From positions 111,384 to 175,383 of the forward strand of contig CAJJDP010000119.1 of the NCBI GenBank assembly GCA_905182995.1: a DNA stretch of 64,000 nucleotides, written 5' to 3'. Source of the DNA: Paramecium octaurelia (Eukaryota; Ciliophora; Oligohymenophorea; Peniculida; Parameciidae). A model generated the notes under the pieces. That model did no database searches and was not told where the DNA came from. It worked only from the letters and a program-made list of their open reading frames with translations. A program made the position numbers and the translations under genes. Position 1 is the stretch's first letter. Each line of letters begins with the position of its first letter. Shown here one piece after another: positions 12,771 to 24,815 of the stretch.

Positions 12771-13853
12771 ATGCATAGTAATTATAATTAAGGGTTAATA
12801 ATTGGGTTATGTGGAAGACTAGGGTAACTATCAATTTGATATAGATCTGGTAAAGAAGAAGTAGCATAAATCATCAGTAAATACTAAGGTACGGAATGTC
12901 AAGTGATTTCAATCACTGAAACCATGAATATGAGAGAATTCTTAGGTGATTCTCTAAAAAAGATGGAAGAGAAATAAATGGACTTAGATCTTAGTTCTTA
13001 TAATACTAAATAATTGGAGGAATTAGAAAAATTATTAAAGGACACCAGAGATCAGCATTTCCATCCTCACTCAACAAAACAAAAGTTGGAATGTTCTTTG
13101 ACTTATAATCCTAGACATCAAATACTTTATCCAATAACTGATAAATATGAATTAGAATTGTTGTATCAAAGAAACTACTTTCATCTGATCGCAGTAGAAG
13201 CACCTATCATTAAAAGGTATGAAAATTTTATGAAGAAATATTAATTAAATATCCCACTTGATTTATTCTGCATTATTGACGATGTTATATCTGACAACAT
13301 CTCGGAATTCATGCATAAAGCAAAAGTCTAAATAGGCAATGTGGGAGACCAAAAAGATCTACTAATTAGTTTTTATAAGAAGTATTAAGATATTTTCAGA
13401 CCCATCAGACCTAATTGGAATTAATACTTCATGCATCTAGCAAATGTTGTTAAATAGAGATCAAATTGCATGAAAAGGGCTGTCGGTGTTGTTATTGTGA
13501 AAGACAACAGAATTGTTGCAACTGGTTATAATGGCACTCCATATGGAAAATAGAATTGTTGGGAAAAGGGATGCGACAGATGCAATCAAAATACAAAACA
13601 AGGAGTAGATCTAGAAAAATGTTTTTGTTTTCATGCTGAGGAGAGTGCCATATTGGAAATTGGTACTAAAAAGTCGAAAAATATGGTTATGTATACTACC
13701 CTATTTCCATGTTTGCAATGTACAAAGATCATTTTGTCAACAAAAATTGATAAGATATATTATGAAGAAGATTACGATAAAAGTGCTGCCAAAAGTGAAC
13801 TTCATAAATATGTTAAAGTCGAATAAATTGATTCTAGTCATTATGTTCATTGA
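12771..13853 (+). CDS. Deoxycytidylate (dCMP) deaminase with N-terminal P-loop region
   Basis: One 21-nt intron (12824-12844) gives 353 residues. The C-terminal third is the zinc-dependent deaminase: FCFHAEESA supplies the His and catalytic Glu, and PCLQCTKII the two zinc cysteines. Upstream are [20 protein letters not shown] and the second-site motif [10 protein letters not shown] typical of dCMP deaminases. It converts dCMP to dUMP for thymidylate synthesis. The N terminus has GLCGRLGSGK, a Walker A loop, followed by ~170 residues resembling a nucleoside-kinase-like domain, the layout known from fungal DCD1. The start at 12771 is fixed by the P-loop lying ~10 codons downstream. Confidence 0.9.
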
Positions 13854-13929
13854 TTATGATTACACATCAATAGAGTTTAAATAGTTATAAATTAAAAAAT
13901 TAGTGATCCTCTTACAATCTAATTCTACA

Positions 13930-14400
13930 ACACTTAATCAAATGCTAAGATCTTTTCTCTTTATCAATTAAAGATTTAGACACTGATAAATTAAGTTATG
14001 AAAAATGTTGTATTCAAAGAAATTCAAATAAAATTTGAAGATTTCGGTAAAAGCAACTAATTCATATTAAATTCTATCTTCTTGTTGATCAATTACCTCC
14101 TATGATCAAGATTAAACTTAATAAGCATAGATATTTAACACTTTGGAAGTTTCTCCTATAATCAAAGAGATGCCCCATAGATAGTCATTATTTAAGATTC
14201 ACATTAGCCGAAGTTAATCAAAATTCATGAAAACTTTGTTTAATTTTTCATCCCCTTATTCCTTCAAAAATAAAAAGTTATTGATCAAGTCATTTACACT
14301 CAAAGTATGAATCTTTAATAACAATATTAACCTTATATGAGATGAGAATAGGATAATTTCTAAATAAAGAGATAATTTAGAGAATGAAATAATAATATTA
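13930..14400 (-). pseudogene. Remnant of a membrane-protein-type gene with in-frame TGAs
   Basis: A single minus frame reads as protein across the region, passing through KEQGDEKLNKVFMNFDQLRL, TGA, NNDYLWGISLIIGETSK, TGA, then YELVAFTEIFKFYLNFFEYN and a final TGA. The interrupting stops lie near 14205 and 14109. No plausible short intron removes them. The neighbouring fragment at 14428 on the other strand also looks like such a protein. Confidence 0.5.
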
Positions 14401-14427
14401 ATTAAGATAATTTAGCTAAAGTAAAAA

Positions 14428-14748
14428 ATGATATTTCCCTTCAAAATAATGTTTGAGGATGAAAATGACGAGAAAAAAATTAAACTTATAAGGAGAAAGA
14501 ATACTTTACATAAATTATCTCTCCGAGCATTTATATATAGGTTTCACTATTTATTTTCATTTAATTATAAAACTATTGTAATTATTTCACAAATTTATAT
14601 TATTATAAACCTATACAAAAGTCTTATATTGCTGGGATCTCCTCAATTTTAGTATCCCTCACATAATACTAAAATATTTTTATTATTACCCATAAATTAG
14701 TGGCATCAGATATACTGGTTATGGTTTTATTAATTATTGAAATAATGA
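14428..14748 (+). pseudogene. Possible N-terminal fragment of a membrane protein
   Basis: A 106-codon frame from ATG 14428 to TGA 14746-14748. A charged N terminus (FEDENDEKKIKLIRR) is followed by a basic, hydrophobic segment (IVIISQIYIIINLYKSLILL). The pattern is that of the beginning of a large multi-pass protein, but nothing continues it downstream. It could also be a genuine small membrane protein. Confidence 0.3.
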
Positions 14749-14790
14749 TAGTACATAAATAATATTATTATAAATATACACATAAAATTA

Positions 14791-16038
14791 TCATTTCTTA
14801 TTTTCATTTTATAATTCATCTAATAAATCTTGCAATTTGGCATTATGAATTTTCTCCTAATACTTTTAGATGAATTCGCCTAACAATTCCCCAGATAACA
14901 TTTTTTCAATACCATACATAGTTAAATTAGTTCTATGATCAGTAATTCTTTCCTAAGGAAAATTGTAGGTTCTAATTTTATCACTTCTATCAGATCCAGC
15001 AACTTAACTTTTCCTAGTTTGAGCCATTCTTTCCTATTTCTCTTAAACATGAATGGCAAATAATTTATCCCTTAAAATCTGATATGCTCTTTGTTTATTT
15101 CTCTCTTAACTTCTGTCTTCCATATTTACAACTTGAATTCCAGTTGGAACATGAGTAATTCTACAAGCACTTTCAGTTTTATTAACATGTTGACCACCTG
15201 GTCCACTTGCTCTCATATATTCATATCTCAAATCTTTGTCACTTAAATGAAAGCTATCAGTTACTTTAGGAAGTACAATCATGGAGGCTGTGCTTGAATG
15301 TAATCTTCCCTTAGCTTCTGTTTCTGGAACTCTAATAACTTTGTGTACTCCAGATTCACACTTTAATTGTTAATATACATTCTCGCCACTGATTTATAGA
15401 ATACCTGTTTTACAACCTTTACCAATTTGAGTGTCTTTTTGTATTGATATTACCTTAAAATATTAAATTATCAATTACTCTGCAATCCCAATTTTAGAGA
15501 CTAGCATAATTTTAGATCATTCCAATTATATCTTCAGCAAATAATGAACCTTCACTGCCTCCCACACCTGCTCTCACTTCAACATTGAGTTATCTTATGT
15601 GATCATACTCATCTTCTTCAATTAATTATGATAGAGCATCATCTTAATATTTCTTTAAATATTCGATTTAAGACTAAATTTATTATATTAAATGTACTTA
15701 GATTTCTTCATTCAACATTGATATTTCATCTGAGGAACCACCCATACTAATCAATTATTTGGCATCTTCAATAACAGACACACTTGCTTATATTTACTTA
15801 TAGATGTGTATTTTAGGTTATAGTTCATTCATTCTTCTTCTTTTGATTTCTGTCATGTCTCCTCTTAGATATTAATGAAGTGAAATTACTTAATTGTTTG
15901 ATCTTAATACATTTCATATTCAGTATTTAATTCACCTAATCTTTAATTTATTAAGTATAAGGTTTTGCTTATATTGTTTAAGGTATTGCTGAATTAGAAT
16001 CGATTGAGATGGCAATTAAAAATGAATTTTTTTATCAT
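14791..16038 (-). CDS. Mitochondrial peptide chain release factor 1
   Basis: Introns at 15864-15889 and 15454-15478 give 398 residues. Present are the class I release factor motifs [30 protein letters not shown] with the PxT-type anticodon tripeptide (PET), and [14 protein letters not shown] with the GGQ that triggers peptide release. The PxT motif means recognition of UAA/UAG. The N terminus ([20 protein letters not shown]) is basic and lacks acids, a mitochondrial presequence. This fits ciliate biology: UAA/UAG are sense in the nucleus but UAA ends mitochondrial genes, where UGA is tryptophan. It lies 21 bp downstream of the WD40 gene's stop. Confidence 0.93.
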
Positions 16039-16059
16039 AAATAATTTTTAATAAAAAAT

Positions 16060-18185
16060 TCATTAGGTTTCAAAACTAAAAACTTCGAAAGAATATTCAG
16101 AGACAACTCCAAATAGATTGTTTTGACAACAGAAATTGTCTATATCATAATTTTTAGTTAATCCAAAGCAAGGTTCCAGATATTTGTCACCCTCGTAAAG
16201 AATAATTTATCTATCCAATCCTGCAGTAATCAAAGAACTAATTATTAAAATGCTTAAATACTTTCTATCCTAAAACCATTCAGCTTTGACAATTTATCTA
16301 TGATCAGTTCTGATTCTTTTATATTTATTTTTAAAATCTCTTGTATCATAAAAATCAATAAGACCTGCCTCATAATCTATGGCAATCAAATTATTATCTT
16401 ATTTTTTATTCCAGATCACTTGATTATACTACAATTTGCCTTTGATTTTGTGCAGACCCATTTTAGTTCTGATATCGTAGATTCCAATTTGGTTATAATT
16501 ATTCAGGAATGCTAAGATGTTTGTATCACGACCTATATTCAAATCTAGAGTGTATTAATCCGGCTCTTTGGATATGTCATAAGCAATAAACTGATATTGG
16601 CACTTTCTCTTTTCAAGATCCCAAATTCTTATTGTAGGGTCCAGAGAACCAGAGACTAAAAGTGAGATATGATAAAATCTATACTTAATCTATTTTGCTA
16701 TTCGTAATGAAAATCTAAGGCGAATGTAGGACCGACATACTCCTTGCTTAAAGGCATTAAGTCACAAATATGACTGATTTTTTAGTCTTCTGATTTAAAT
16801 ATTTAAAGTTTTTCACCGGCAGATACAAATCTTTCGCTTCCTTCATTTTGATTGAGAAATAATAATTTAGCACTGAATGCATTATGCAAATGATAGGTTT
16901 TAATTTTATAGCCTTCTTGAGCAGATTGCAATTCTATAAAATAGATGAATTGATTGGTTACATATAATTTATTATCCTCCTGAGCCAATAGTCCCCAAAA
17001 TAATTCTCTAATTATCTATAGTACTTTTAGGAGATATGGCACATGCGTATATTAATTTGGAATGAACAAATTAATTTGAATTTGTATTTAGCATAAATGT
17101 TTATAATTTTTGAATAAATCAATAATTCCTATTGCTAAAACCGCTCTTTCTGACATCTCCATCCCCATATGTACCCTAATTATAAATTATAAAGAAATAC
17201 TCCTGAAGTTTTGGCAGTAGTCTTAACAGTAGATGTAGTTTGAGTTACCAATTTTCTTTTCTGAATACTTTCAATTTACGCCTCAGTCATAGTGATATCT
17301 TCTTCAATATCATGGAATTTCTTATTCAATTCTGAGAACTTCTTCTTCCATTTAGCCAATTCCTCTTATTGAGCTTCCACTTGAGAAGATGCCTACTCCT
17401 CAGCATTTTCTAAGTTGAATGTTGCATCGTTTATTTGTTATTACAATTCATCTATCTCTTTCTGGTTCTCCCTTAGAATGGCTTGGAGTCTTTCCACTTC
17501 ACTTTGCAATTACCTTATCTAATTAATTGATAGTATTTATTCAACATACTTTTCCTTCATCTTCCACTACTATCTGCTTTGCTTGCACCTACTTAACTGG
17601 ACCCTTCTTTAACATCAACTATAATTCAATTAATTGTTTCTCCAACAACAATACTTTGCTTCTCCAAGGCCCTTCAATCTCATCCACTGAAATGACATTT
17701 ATTGGACGATTCACGTGATGAAGTTCATGAATGACTGGGACATGCTCAACATTATGAACTATATTAATGTTATTGTTATTTAGTTACTGACTGATGGTTA
17801 TTGCACACTCGATTGCACTTATTATTAAATAGGAGGACCCTATTGTTGAATTATAGGAGATGTAATAACTTACGGAGATTATTACATAACTCTTTAGGAC
17901 ACGATTCTTTGAGGAGATTAGTAGGATGGAACCCCATAATTAGTCCCATTTAATCCGTATTCTAATATTTTAAGCATTTCATACGATTTCCATATGCTAT
18001 CTATTGATTCTACTACATCACTGAAGGTGACCCTAATCCTTATGGAATACCTTGATTGCCTTAATAGATAGGACCTACTCTGATAAATAATATTCTACAC
18101 CTCCTTGTTATTAGAATATCGATGGTTAAACATTTGTCATTGATGATTATCCTGGGTAAAATGTTGGAAGATTGTTAGTTGCCAT
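16060..18185 (-). CDS. WD40-repeat protein with coiled-coil N-terminal half
   Basis: Starts ATG 18183-18185 with a Pro/Gln-rich head, then a coiled coil (contains SEVERLQAILRENQKEIDEL and EEDITMTEAQIESIQKRK). A C-terminal WD40 region follows, with LLVSGSLDPTIRIWDLEKRK, IGIYDIRTKMGLHK and LITAGLDRQIILYEG as blade strands. The stop is TGA 16060-16062. Several introns are clear (for example 16238-16261), but the exact splice pattern near 18,000-18,100 and 16,980-17,160 could not be closed by hand. A scaffold role is inferred from the architecture. Confidence 0.75.
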
Positions 18186-18240
18186 ATTAAATTAACAATA
18201 AAAATTTATTAAACTAATATATTAACACAAATATATATAA

Positions 18241-19089
18241 ATGTTATTAGAGTAATCCAGAATTAGATTATTCATTAATTCTTATTGAGTATCCCTTTAT
18301 TTGAAAGTTCTCTAACTGAAATTAAGAATGCAAAATTTCAAAGTATAAATAAAAATAGATACCTTTAATTCTTGCTTTATTTCTTCATTACTTAAGTAAT
18401 TTCTTGAATCAGATATTCAAATTTAATAAAAAAAGCTCTCCAATAGTCTCATTTAAATAGTTCCGTCTATTAATTGTGTATTTCCAGTAATGCAACTGAA
18501 AGTATTGTTTGATTATTTCCTTCAGAGTATATCTGCTATATGAATATTAAAAATAATTTCAATCCTCTTTTCAAAAACGACATAGACTAGTTGTCATTAG
18601 ATCCTTCCGTAATGTTTCTACTATTCTAAGGTTGGAGCAGAATTTTACAGATAGCTCAAATTATTATTTTTCTGTTGTTAAGAATAAAATGACTACTTTT
18701 CAGTAATATTATCAAGAATTTAGTAAAATATATTTCTCAATTTCTTTTGCTCCTCTATTTAGACTGAAACAAAAGAATTACGACTGTCAGCCAAAATGAT
18801 TGTATCTTTAAATTTCAATTTATTTGATGGTGAAATTATTTTTCAAGTTGAACATAGTACTCAATTCAAAGGCACAGAGCTAGTTGTTGTTGTTATCATA
18901 AAGATGTTCCAATCATAATGTAAATCCTAGTTTAATAGACACTTATCGCATTTTAGCCTGGTCCAGATCCATAAGTTGTTGATCTTTTTACTCTTGGCTC
19001 TTCTCCATCATTACTTAATTTCAATTATTTTATACATATCAAAAAGGATGCCTGTATTTTAGTATTATTTTGATGGATGGATATAATGA
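18241..19089 (+). pseudogene. Fragmented membrane-protein-type coding remnant
   Basis: Protein-like stretches occur in shifting frames: FISSLLKQFLESDIQIQQKK, then QNFTDSSNYYFSVVKNK, MIVSLNFNLFDGEIIFQVEH and NPSLIDTYRILAW. TGAs and frame changes separate them and no set of ~25-nt introns fits. The content is unlike the gene that starts at 19401, so it is probably an independent decaying gene. Confidence 0.45.
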
Positions 19090-19400
19090 CTAAGTGCAGA
19101 TTATATTATTGGTGGATCTGTTAAATTTAGCTGGCCTTTTGAAAATGCTGGAACCATTAAATAACTTTTAATCAATTAAAAATTAATCTAGGATAAAATA
19201 AGTGTATGTTAAACTATTATGTAGCCAATAAAAAAATTGATCTAAAAATAGTAGGATTTAATTTTTATGGTAATTGATCTATCATTACAAAGAAAATGAG
19301 TACATCCAGATTTTCCAATGAAAAAAGTCAACTATTTGTGGATATGTAAGAATGGAATAAATGTATAAAAGAATTGATCTATTGATAATTTAATTTTTAA

Positions 19401-21103
19401 ATGAATAAATTTACATTAAGGTTTCCACCATAACTGGAGAGTAAATATGAAGAATTTACAAGAGAATCATGCTTATTTCATTTTAAACATTATCAACCAA
19501 TCTTAATAATCATCAACTTAAGTGTCTCTATAATACAACTTAAAGGAGGATAGATAGCAAATGGGATATTGGAATCAATCATAACAATATTTTTTATTTT
19601 ACAAATTCCATTTATAGTTAAATATCGAAAAGGAAAGAGTATATGTAGTGTATTTGTGATAAACAATCTGATTATGACTGCCATACAGATTTTAGTGGAT
19701 ATAAATACACCTGCATATGATAATTCATATGTATCAGGATGTGGGATAATAATCATCAATATTACATTATTGGAGCACTACGATTTTATGTGGAACGCCT
19801 TCTCTCTAATGGCAATAACCACAGCCCGTTTAATATATATTCTATTTTATTTTACCTTCGATGGAATGGCTATTCTTTACATAGTTTTATCACTATATTT
19901 ATTTATGCTGCTCTACAGGAAATCATACATAAAGCGAACATTGTTCATTTAATATTAGAATGAAAAAGAAATAAGTATTTTATAGACATTAATTATTTAG
20001 GAAACATTTTAGATGAAATAATCCAAAATATTTATATCTAGTTTAAATTTGATAAAAAATCATTTTAATTTGAATTAAAGTACGCAAACCTATACGCTGA
20101 TCAAAAATTAGGAATCTCGAACAACCAAGATTTTAAGGATTTTTTATCTCAATACTCCATTTATGATTCAACAGCCACTTCAAAAATCAATCAAAATCAA
20201 CGTAGTTTGGCCTTGGAATCCAAATTATTAGGACAATTTTTATATGAAAAGATGATTATCGAGAAGACTCCTTTACAAAAGCTTGAATCTATCATCCAAT
20301 AAAATAGTTCGAAATAATTATACAATATTAAATTGTATGCGTATTAGAATGAGAATAGGGAAATTTTGATGTTGATGGAATAAAGATAGAATGTTTTACA
20401 TGATGATGATAAATTGAAATTAAAGGATTAGGAAATTAAACTATTATCCAGCAAATTAGATAAGATTAATTTAAGAACTAACAAATAGTTATACTAATTA
20501 TGTTAATTACAATAGAACTCTGATGATAGGTATTTAAAAGTCAGTGAATCTTTAATAAATGGGTAAATTATTTCTAACACGAAGATCAAAATGATCTTGG
20601 ATGCATTCTAGATTTACTATTTCAAAATGAGCAATTTAGATTTACAAACCTTTTCGTTAAAGAATCTAATTTATTAATCTTTGATGATTATGAATACTGT
20701 GGCTGATGTAGAGAGCAAATCTATTTAATTCGAATCTAACCAGTCAGATCATTTTGTTGTTACATCAATATAACATATCATCTAATTTATATTCTCCAAT
20801 CTTTTATATTTATTTCTCGTCTAAAAGTGTCATAGACATATCAAGGTAGAATTGAGCAATCTCGAAACCGATTCGTGTATTGCTCTAAACTTTTATATTG
20901 AAGGGTTCATCTCATTAGAGTTCTTACGTTAAAATACATTTATTATTTAAATGATATATAAAGGTTTATAAATAGTGGGACCCAAGGCAGAAATCACCAC
21001 CTAATTCTCTTTAGATACCTGTATTATTAGCATTTCTATTTTAGGTCCTAATTTGTTGTATATTAAGATATACAAAAACCTTGATTATGTTCTAAATGGA
21101 TGA
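19401..21103 (+). CDS. Multi-pass membrane protein with long soluble C-terminal region
   Basis: One 26-nt intron (around 19977-20002) gives 558 residues. Residues ~20-180 hold five to six hydrophobic segments (for example IITIFFILQIPFIV and MAILYIVLSLYLFMLL). A soluble part of ~370 residues follows, with helical blocks (LLGQFLYEKMIIEKTPLQK, SKLDKINLRTNKQLYQLCQL) and a C-terminal beta-like region (EITTQFSLDTCIISI). The layout recalls the 5-6TM sensor and histidine-kinase-like proteins expanded in ciliates, but I see no phospho-acceptor His box or ATPase motifs, so no activity is claimed. The start at 19401 is the first ATG in a frame that is open before the first membrane segment. Confidence 0.75.
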
Positions 21104-21127
21104 TTATGAATATTATATTTAATTAAT

Positions 21128-21758
21128 ATGAATTAAACATAAACTAATTTATCTCAAGTGAGACAAAAGGAAAAGGTAGCTCTGAATGACGGATTGCCCA
21201 AGATTGAACCAAGAATAGTCATTGAAGAACTTAAAAGTCATTTGTACTCTGATGACAACTTTAAAAAGTATCAGTTACGAAAATGAAGATAGATTATTCT
21301 CAGATGCAGAAGATAAGAAATATCGAGAAAACTTTTAATTATTTGATAGAGACGGCGACGAAAGAATTAGCTTTACTGAATTGCAAGAATTGTTGACATC
21401 TATTGGATACATTTATGAAGAATAGGAATTGAGTGAGTTATACAAAGAACTTGAAGATTCAGAGGGATAAGGAATCAGATCAGATGCTCTATTCATTCTA
21501 GTTAGCAAAAAGAAAAGGGAATAAGATAGAGAAGAATAACTAATTGAAGGTATCTTTCTTAGTATTATTGTTCTAGCTTTTAAATCTGTGGATTTGGAAA
21601 ACACTGGGTATATTTAGAGTGAGTACTTCAAAGAATTGTTGATGACTATGGGCTATAGATTTACTGAAGATGAGGCAGATGAGTATATGAAATTCATAGA
21701 TCCAAAAAACGAAGGAAAATTCTTATACATAGATATTGTTAAAAAAATACTTAAATGA
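21128..21758 (+). CDS. EF-hand calcium-binding protein (calmodulin/centrin-like)
   Basis: Introns at 21268-21292 and 21550-21576 give 192 residues. After a ~45-residue head come four EF-hand-like units. The first loop, DRDGDERISFTE, has the full set of Ca2+ ligands. The others (DSEGQGIRSDAL, DLENTGYIQSEY, DPKNEGKFLYID) are degenerate or partial. It is probably a Ca2+ sensor of calmodulin/centrin type with one strong site. It starts 25 bp after the preceding gene's stop, on the same strand. Confidence 0.85.
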
Positions 21759-22320
21759 ATTAAGATAATATTGATATCATAATTTATTTATGTTCTAAAA
21801 CATAGAATTAACTAATAAATATATTGTTTCTCTTGAATTCAATTCATTATGTAAATGTACTGCATTTAACTTAAATTCATTACTAAAGAAATTTGTTTAA
21901 GAAAGATTGAGCAAAACTATGATAATAAATTAGATAATACATTCACTAAGTGAGATTGGATATTTAGATAGTCAAATTTATTTAAATCAAAATTAATTTG
22001 AATTGATTATAGTTCTATGAGTGCTTTATAAAATTCAATTATTATTAAGATACATAATGATATTCCATGACTAGCCATTCCTCTGTATTAATGAATCGTT
22101 GGGTAATGAAAATTAAGGATTGAAAAATATAAGATAATTTAATAAATTGATATTCAATAAAGCAGAATCAGTATTTAATTTTTCTTGATTACTAAATGTT
22201 TTTTGGGAAACATATTCAAACATCAATTCAGATATAATTATCTATTAAAGAGAGAATTTTTATTGAGTGAGCTATTATAATGTTAATAAAAATGAATTAA
22301 TCATATACAAAATTTATTTG
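21759..22320. other. Gene-poor AT-rich spacer
   Basis: About 560 bp with no protein-like frame on either strand in the ciliate code and no recognisable RNA gene. It is unusually long for this gene-dense window and may hold the promoter of the 22321 gene. Confidence 0.5.
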
Positions 22321-23025
22321 ATGTAAAATCAATAAGCATATGAGATTAACAAAATAATATTTGATTTCTAGAATTTCAAACAATAAGTTGAGAATATTAA
22401 AAGACATGGTTATTAAGTTAGCCAATTAGATTATCTAATCACAAATGTTCAATAATTACAATACAAATTGCATCAAATGTGTTAGGTGAACCTAGATCCT
22501 GAAATTATGGTTTAGATACCTCAAATGAATGAAGAAATGGGCTAATATTAAAAAATGTTGGAAGAAATGAAATCAAATTATGCTAGAAACAATTAACTTC
22601 AATAAACAAATATTTATTAAGTAAATCAAACGGAAGAAATAAGAGTATTGAAAATCTTAAATGAAAAAATGTCTGGGCATCTCAGAAGATTAGAGGAGAA
22701 TTAAGAGAAATAAGATTTAAAAATACAAAAACTATATGAATTATTTGATGCTGTATTAGAATAAAATAATGGCTTCTAGCTTCAAGTGTAACAATTAAAC
22801 AATTAATTGATATAAAATAAAACTTAAATGGAAGAAAAAACCTTAAGGATCAATAAATTAGAAACATAGATTTTGTAAATGCAACAAAATATGAATAACA
22901 ATAATTAGCTTTAATAACAATAAGCGATTTAGTCTCTGTAAAATTAAATTTAAAGTATAAATTCTGAATTAGAACATATTTCAGGATATTATTCTTTTTA
23001 GCACTCTTAGAATATTGATGCTTGA
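22321..23025 (+). CDS. Coiled-coil protein, frame change near its 3' end
   Basis: ATG 22321 to TGA 23023-23025 encodes 234 residues, almost entirely coiled coil and Gln-rich (QILQMQQNMNNNNQLQQQQ). Beyond it, in another frame, a strongly protein-like segment runs on to TGA 23207-23209 (contains YKDEQIDIASRLLQIDDLVK). That segment is open upstream through 22960. No GT...AG intron of the required length was found between them, so the true 3' end is probably 23209 with an unseen splice or an indel. No family is assigned. Confidence 0.6.
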
Positions 23026-23353
23026 ATTTGATGTTGATATTGAAATATTATTTAAATTAAATAGTTATTTTGTTATGAAATATAAAGATGAACAGATTGA
23101 CATTGCCAGTAGGTTGCTTTAGATTGATGATTTAGTTAAAGAAGTTAATAAGAAATATGAAAATTTGGATTAATTTTATTATTAATTCTCCTGCCTTGTT
23201 TTCTTTTGAATGGTATAAGTATTTAGAATCAATATGTTAATATTCTCAGCCAATCTCAAAAATACTTAGTTGATTAATAATTACATGAAGAAGATTTATA
23301 CTTTGAGATTGATTGACCGCTTAACAATTTTATTCCAAATTTTTATATTTATT

Positions 23354-24291
23354 ATGTTCAAACTATCCAAATTGTTTTATTCATTCAAACATTCCAGTAG
23401 ATCTAACATTTAACATAATCTATCATCATTTAAAAAGAAAAGACGATAAGAATTACTCTATAATATTGGTTTATATGGTGCAGCTTTTGGATGTGCATTT
23501 GGTGCTGTCCCATTTTACAGATTGTGGTGTGAGCATTTCGGTTTGGAAGGAGACCTTGATAAGAAGGACTATTCAATGAAAGGCAAAAAATGTATTTGCA
23601 TCCTTTTCATTACTAGTGGATGTGTTCAGAAAATATCATATTGAATTTGGAGCAGAAACTGATCCTGAAGCCAATTGGGAATTTCTCCCTGTCCAATAGA
23701 ATGTCACTGTTCATGCTGGAGAAACTGCCTTAGTCTTTTATAGAGCTTACAATAGAAATGACAATGCAGTAGTAGGTTTTTTATATAATAATTATTTAAG
23801 GTTTTGCTACTTACTAAATATTCCCTGAAGATGCAGGTCTTTATTTTGCCAAAATCCAGTGTTTTTGCTTCAATTAGCAACTACTTAATCCAAAGGAAGA
23901 ACTTTAATTACCCATTTACTTCTACTTCGAACCAGAAATCAATGAGGATCCTCTTTTAAAGAAGTGTGAAAATGTAAAATTACTAGTCTCATTGTATTAT
24001 TAGATCAAAGTCATGTACAGATTTTATAAAGCCAAAAATCAGGAACTTGCATAATTGGCTGAGAATGAATACAAGACTGTTAAGAAAAATAAGATGATCT
24101 TATAGAAATTAAGAGATGCTAAAAAAACAGGAGTTCTTAGTGAAGGCGAGTTGAATAAAATAAAGGTATGATATTAATTGGGATTTTAGAGTACTAAATT
24201 TACAGATCAGGAAATCGAGGACTTTGATGAATGGGCATATGACAATCCTTTAGAAGCTGCTGAAGCATAAAAAGAGGAGTCAAAAAATTGA
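23354..24291 (+). CDS. COX11: Cytochrome c oxidase assembly factor COX11 (CtaG)
   Basis: Introns at 23592-23616, 23776-23800 and 24166-24189 give 287 residues. After a basic presequence comes the single transmembrane helix (LYGAAFGCAFGAVPFYRLW) and the CtaG domain: CEHFGLEGDLDKKDYSMKGK, NVTVHAGETALVFYRAYN and the copper-binding IQCFCFNQQ. COX11 sits in the mitochondrial inner membrane and delivers copper to the CuB site of cytochrome oxidase subunit 1. A ~70-residue acidic C-terminal extension (ends PLEAAEAQKEESKN) goes beyond the usual domain. Confidence 0.95.
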
Positions 24292-24311
24292 TGCTAATTA
24301 TCTATATATAA

Positions 24312-24806
24312 TCATTATTATTTCATCAGCATTTATTATCTTAGATTTGGGAATTGATTGATTATTTATAATTTAAAATTCGGAAGTCTACTCAATCCAC
24401 AACCTTATTTTTATTGAATCACATATTTAGGGTTGATCTGGGAAGTAGGCATTTGAGTGTGGATTTCATAAGGTACTTCCGAATCTTGATTATTTTATAT
24501 CTTATAACCGAGACGAGACTCTTTTGGTGAAGTCAATAATATCTTTCTTCTATCAGGTGTATGAGATTGAGTATTCCAACTACGACAAGTGTTGTTACTG
24601 ATATTTCGATTACTTTTAGACTCTTCCGGAATCTGCAATAAGAAAATAGGTTTGGAGAAGTGCAATATGTTCAATTATTTTTTATTCGCTACCACATTTT
24701 ACGGTTTTCTTCTACTCATCTCTGTAGTTTTCGGTTTTCCTTACTTCAGCAGTTTAAGGAAGGCATTTGGTTTAATGAAAAAATCTGAATCGTCTTAAAA
24801 TAACAT
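24312..24806 (-). CDS. Small basic protein of unknown function
   Basis: An uninterrupted 164-codon frame, ATG 24804-24806 to TGA 24312-24314. It starts MLFQDDSDFFIKPNAFLKLL, then becomes Arg/Lys/Ser/Asn-rich (SHTPDRRKILLTSPKES, QINPKYVIQQKQGCGLSRLP). It uses TAA and TAG codons as Gln throughout, which supports real coding. It is transcribed divergently from the giant gene at 24816, with only 9 bp between the two ATGs, and converges on COX11 with 20 bp between stops. TP/SP motifs suggest phosphorylation sites, but the function is unknown. Confidence 0.7.
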
Positions 24807-24815
24807 TTATTTAAT

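Noticed and set aside
19493..19759. Minus-strand ORF over the membrane-protein gene
   Set aside because: It is antisense to transmembrane segments of the 19401 gene, which has a supported start, intron and stop.
24393..24800. Plus-strand frames with an FECGF word resembling NADH dehydrogenase subunit 3
   Set aside because: Reading them needs several TGAs as Trp, while in-frame TAA/TAG exclude a mitochondrial insertion; the minus strand gives one clean 164-codon gene.
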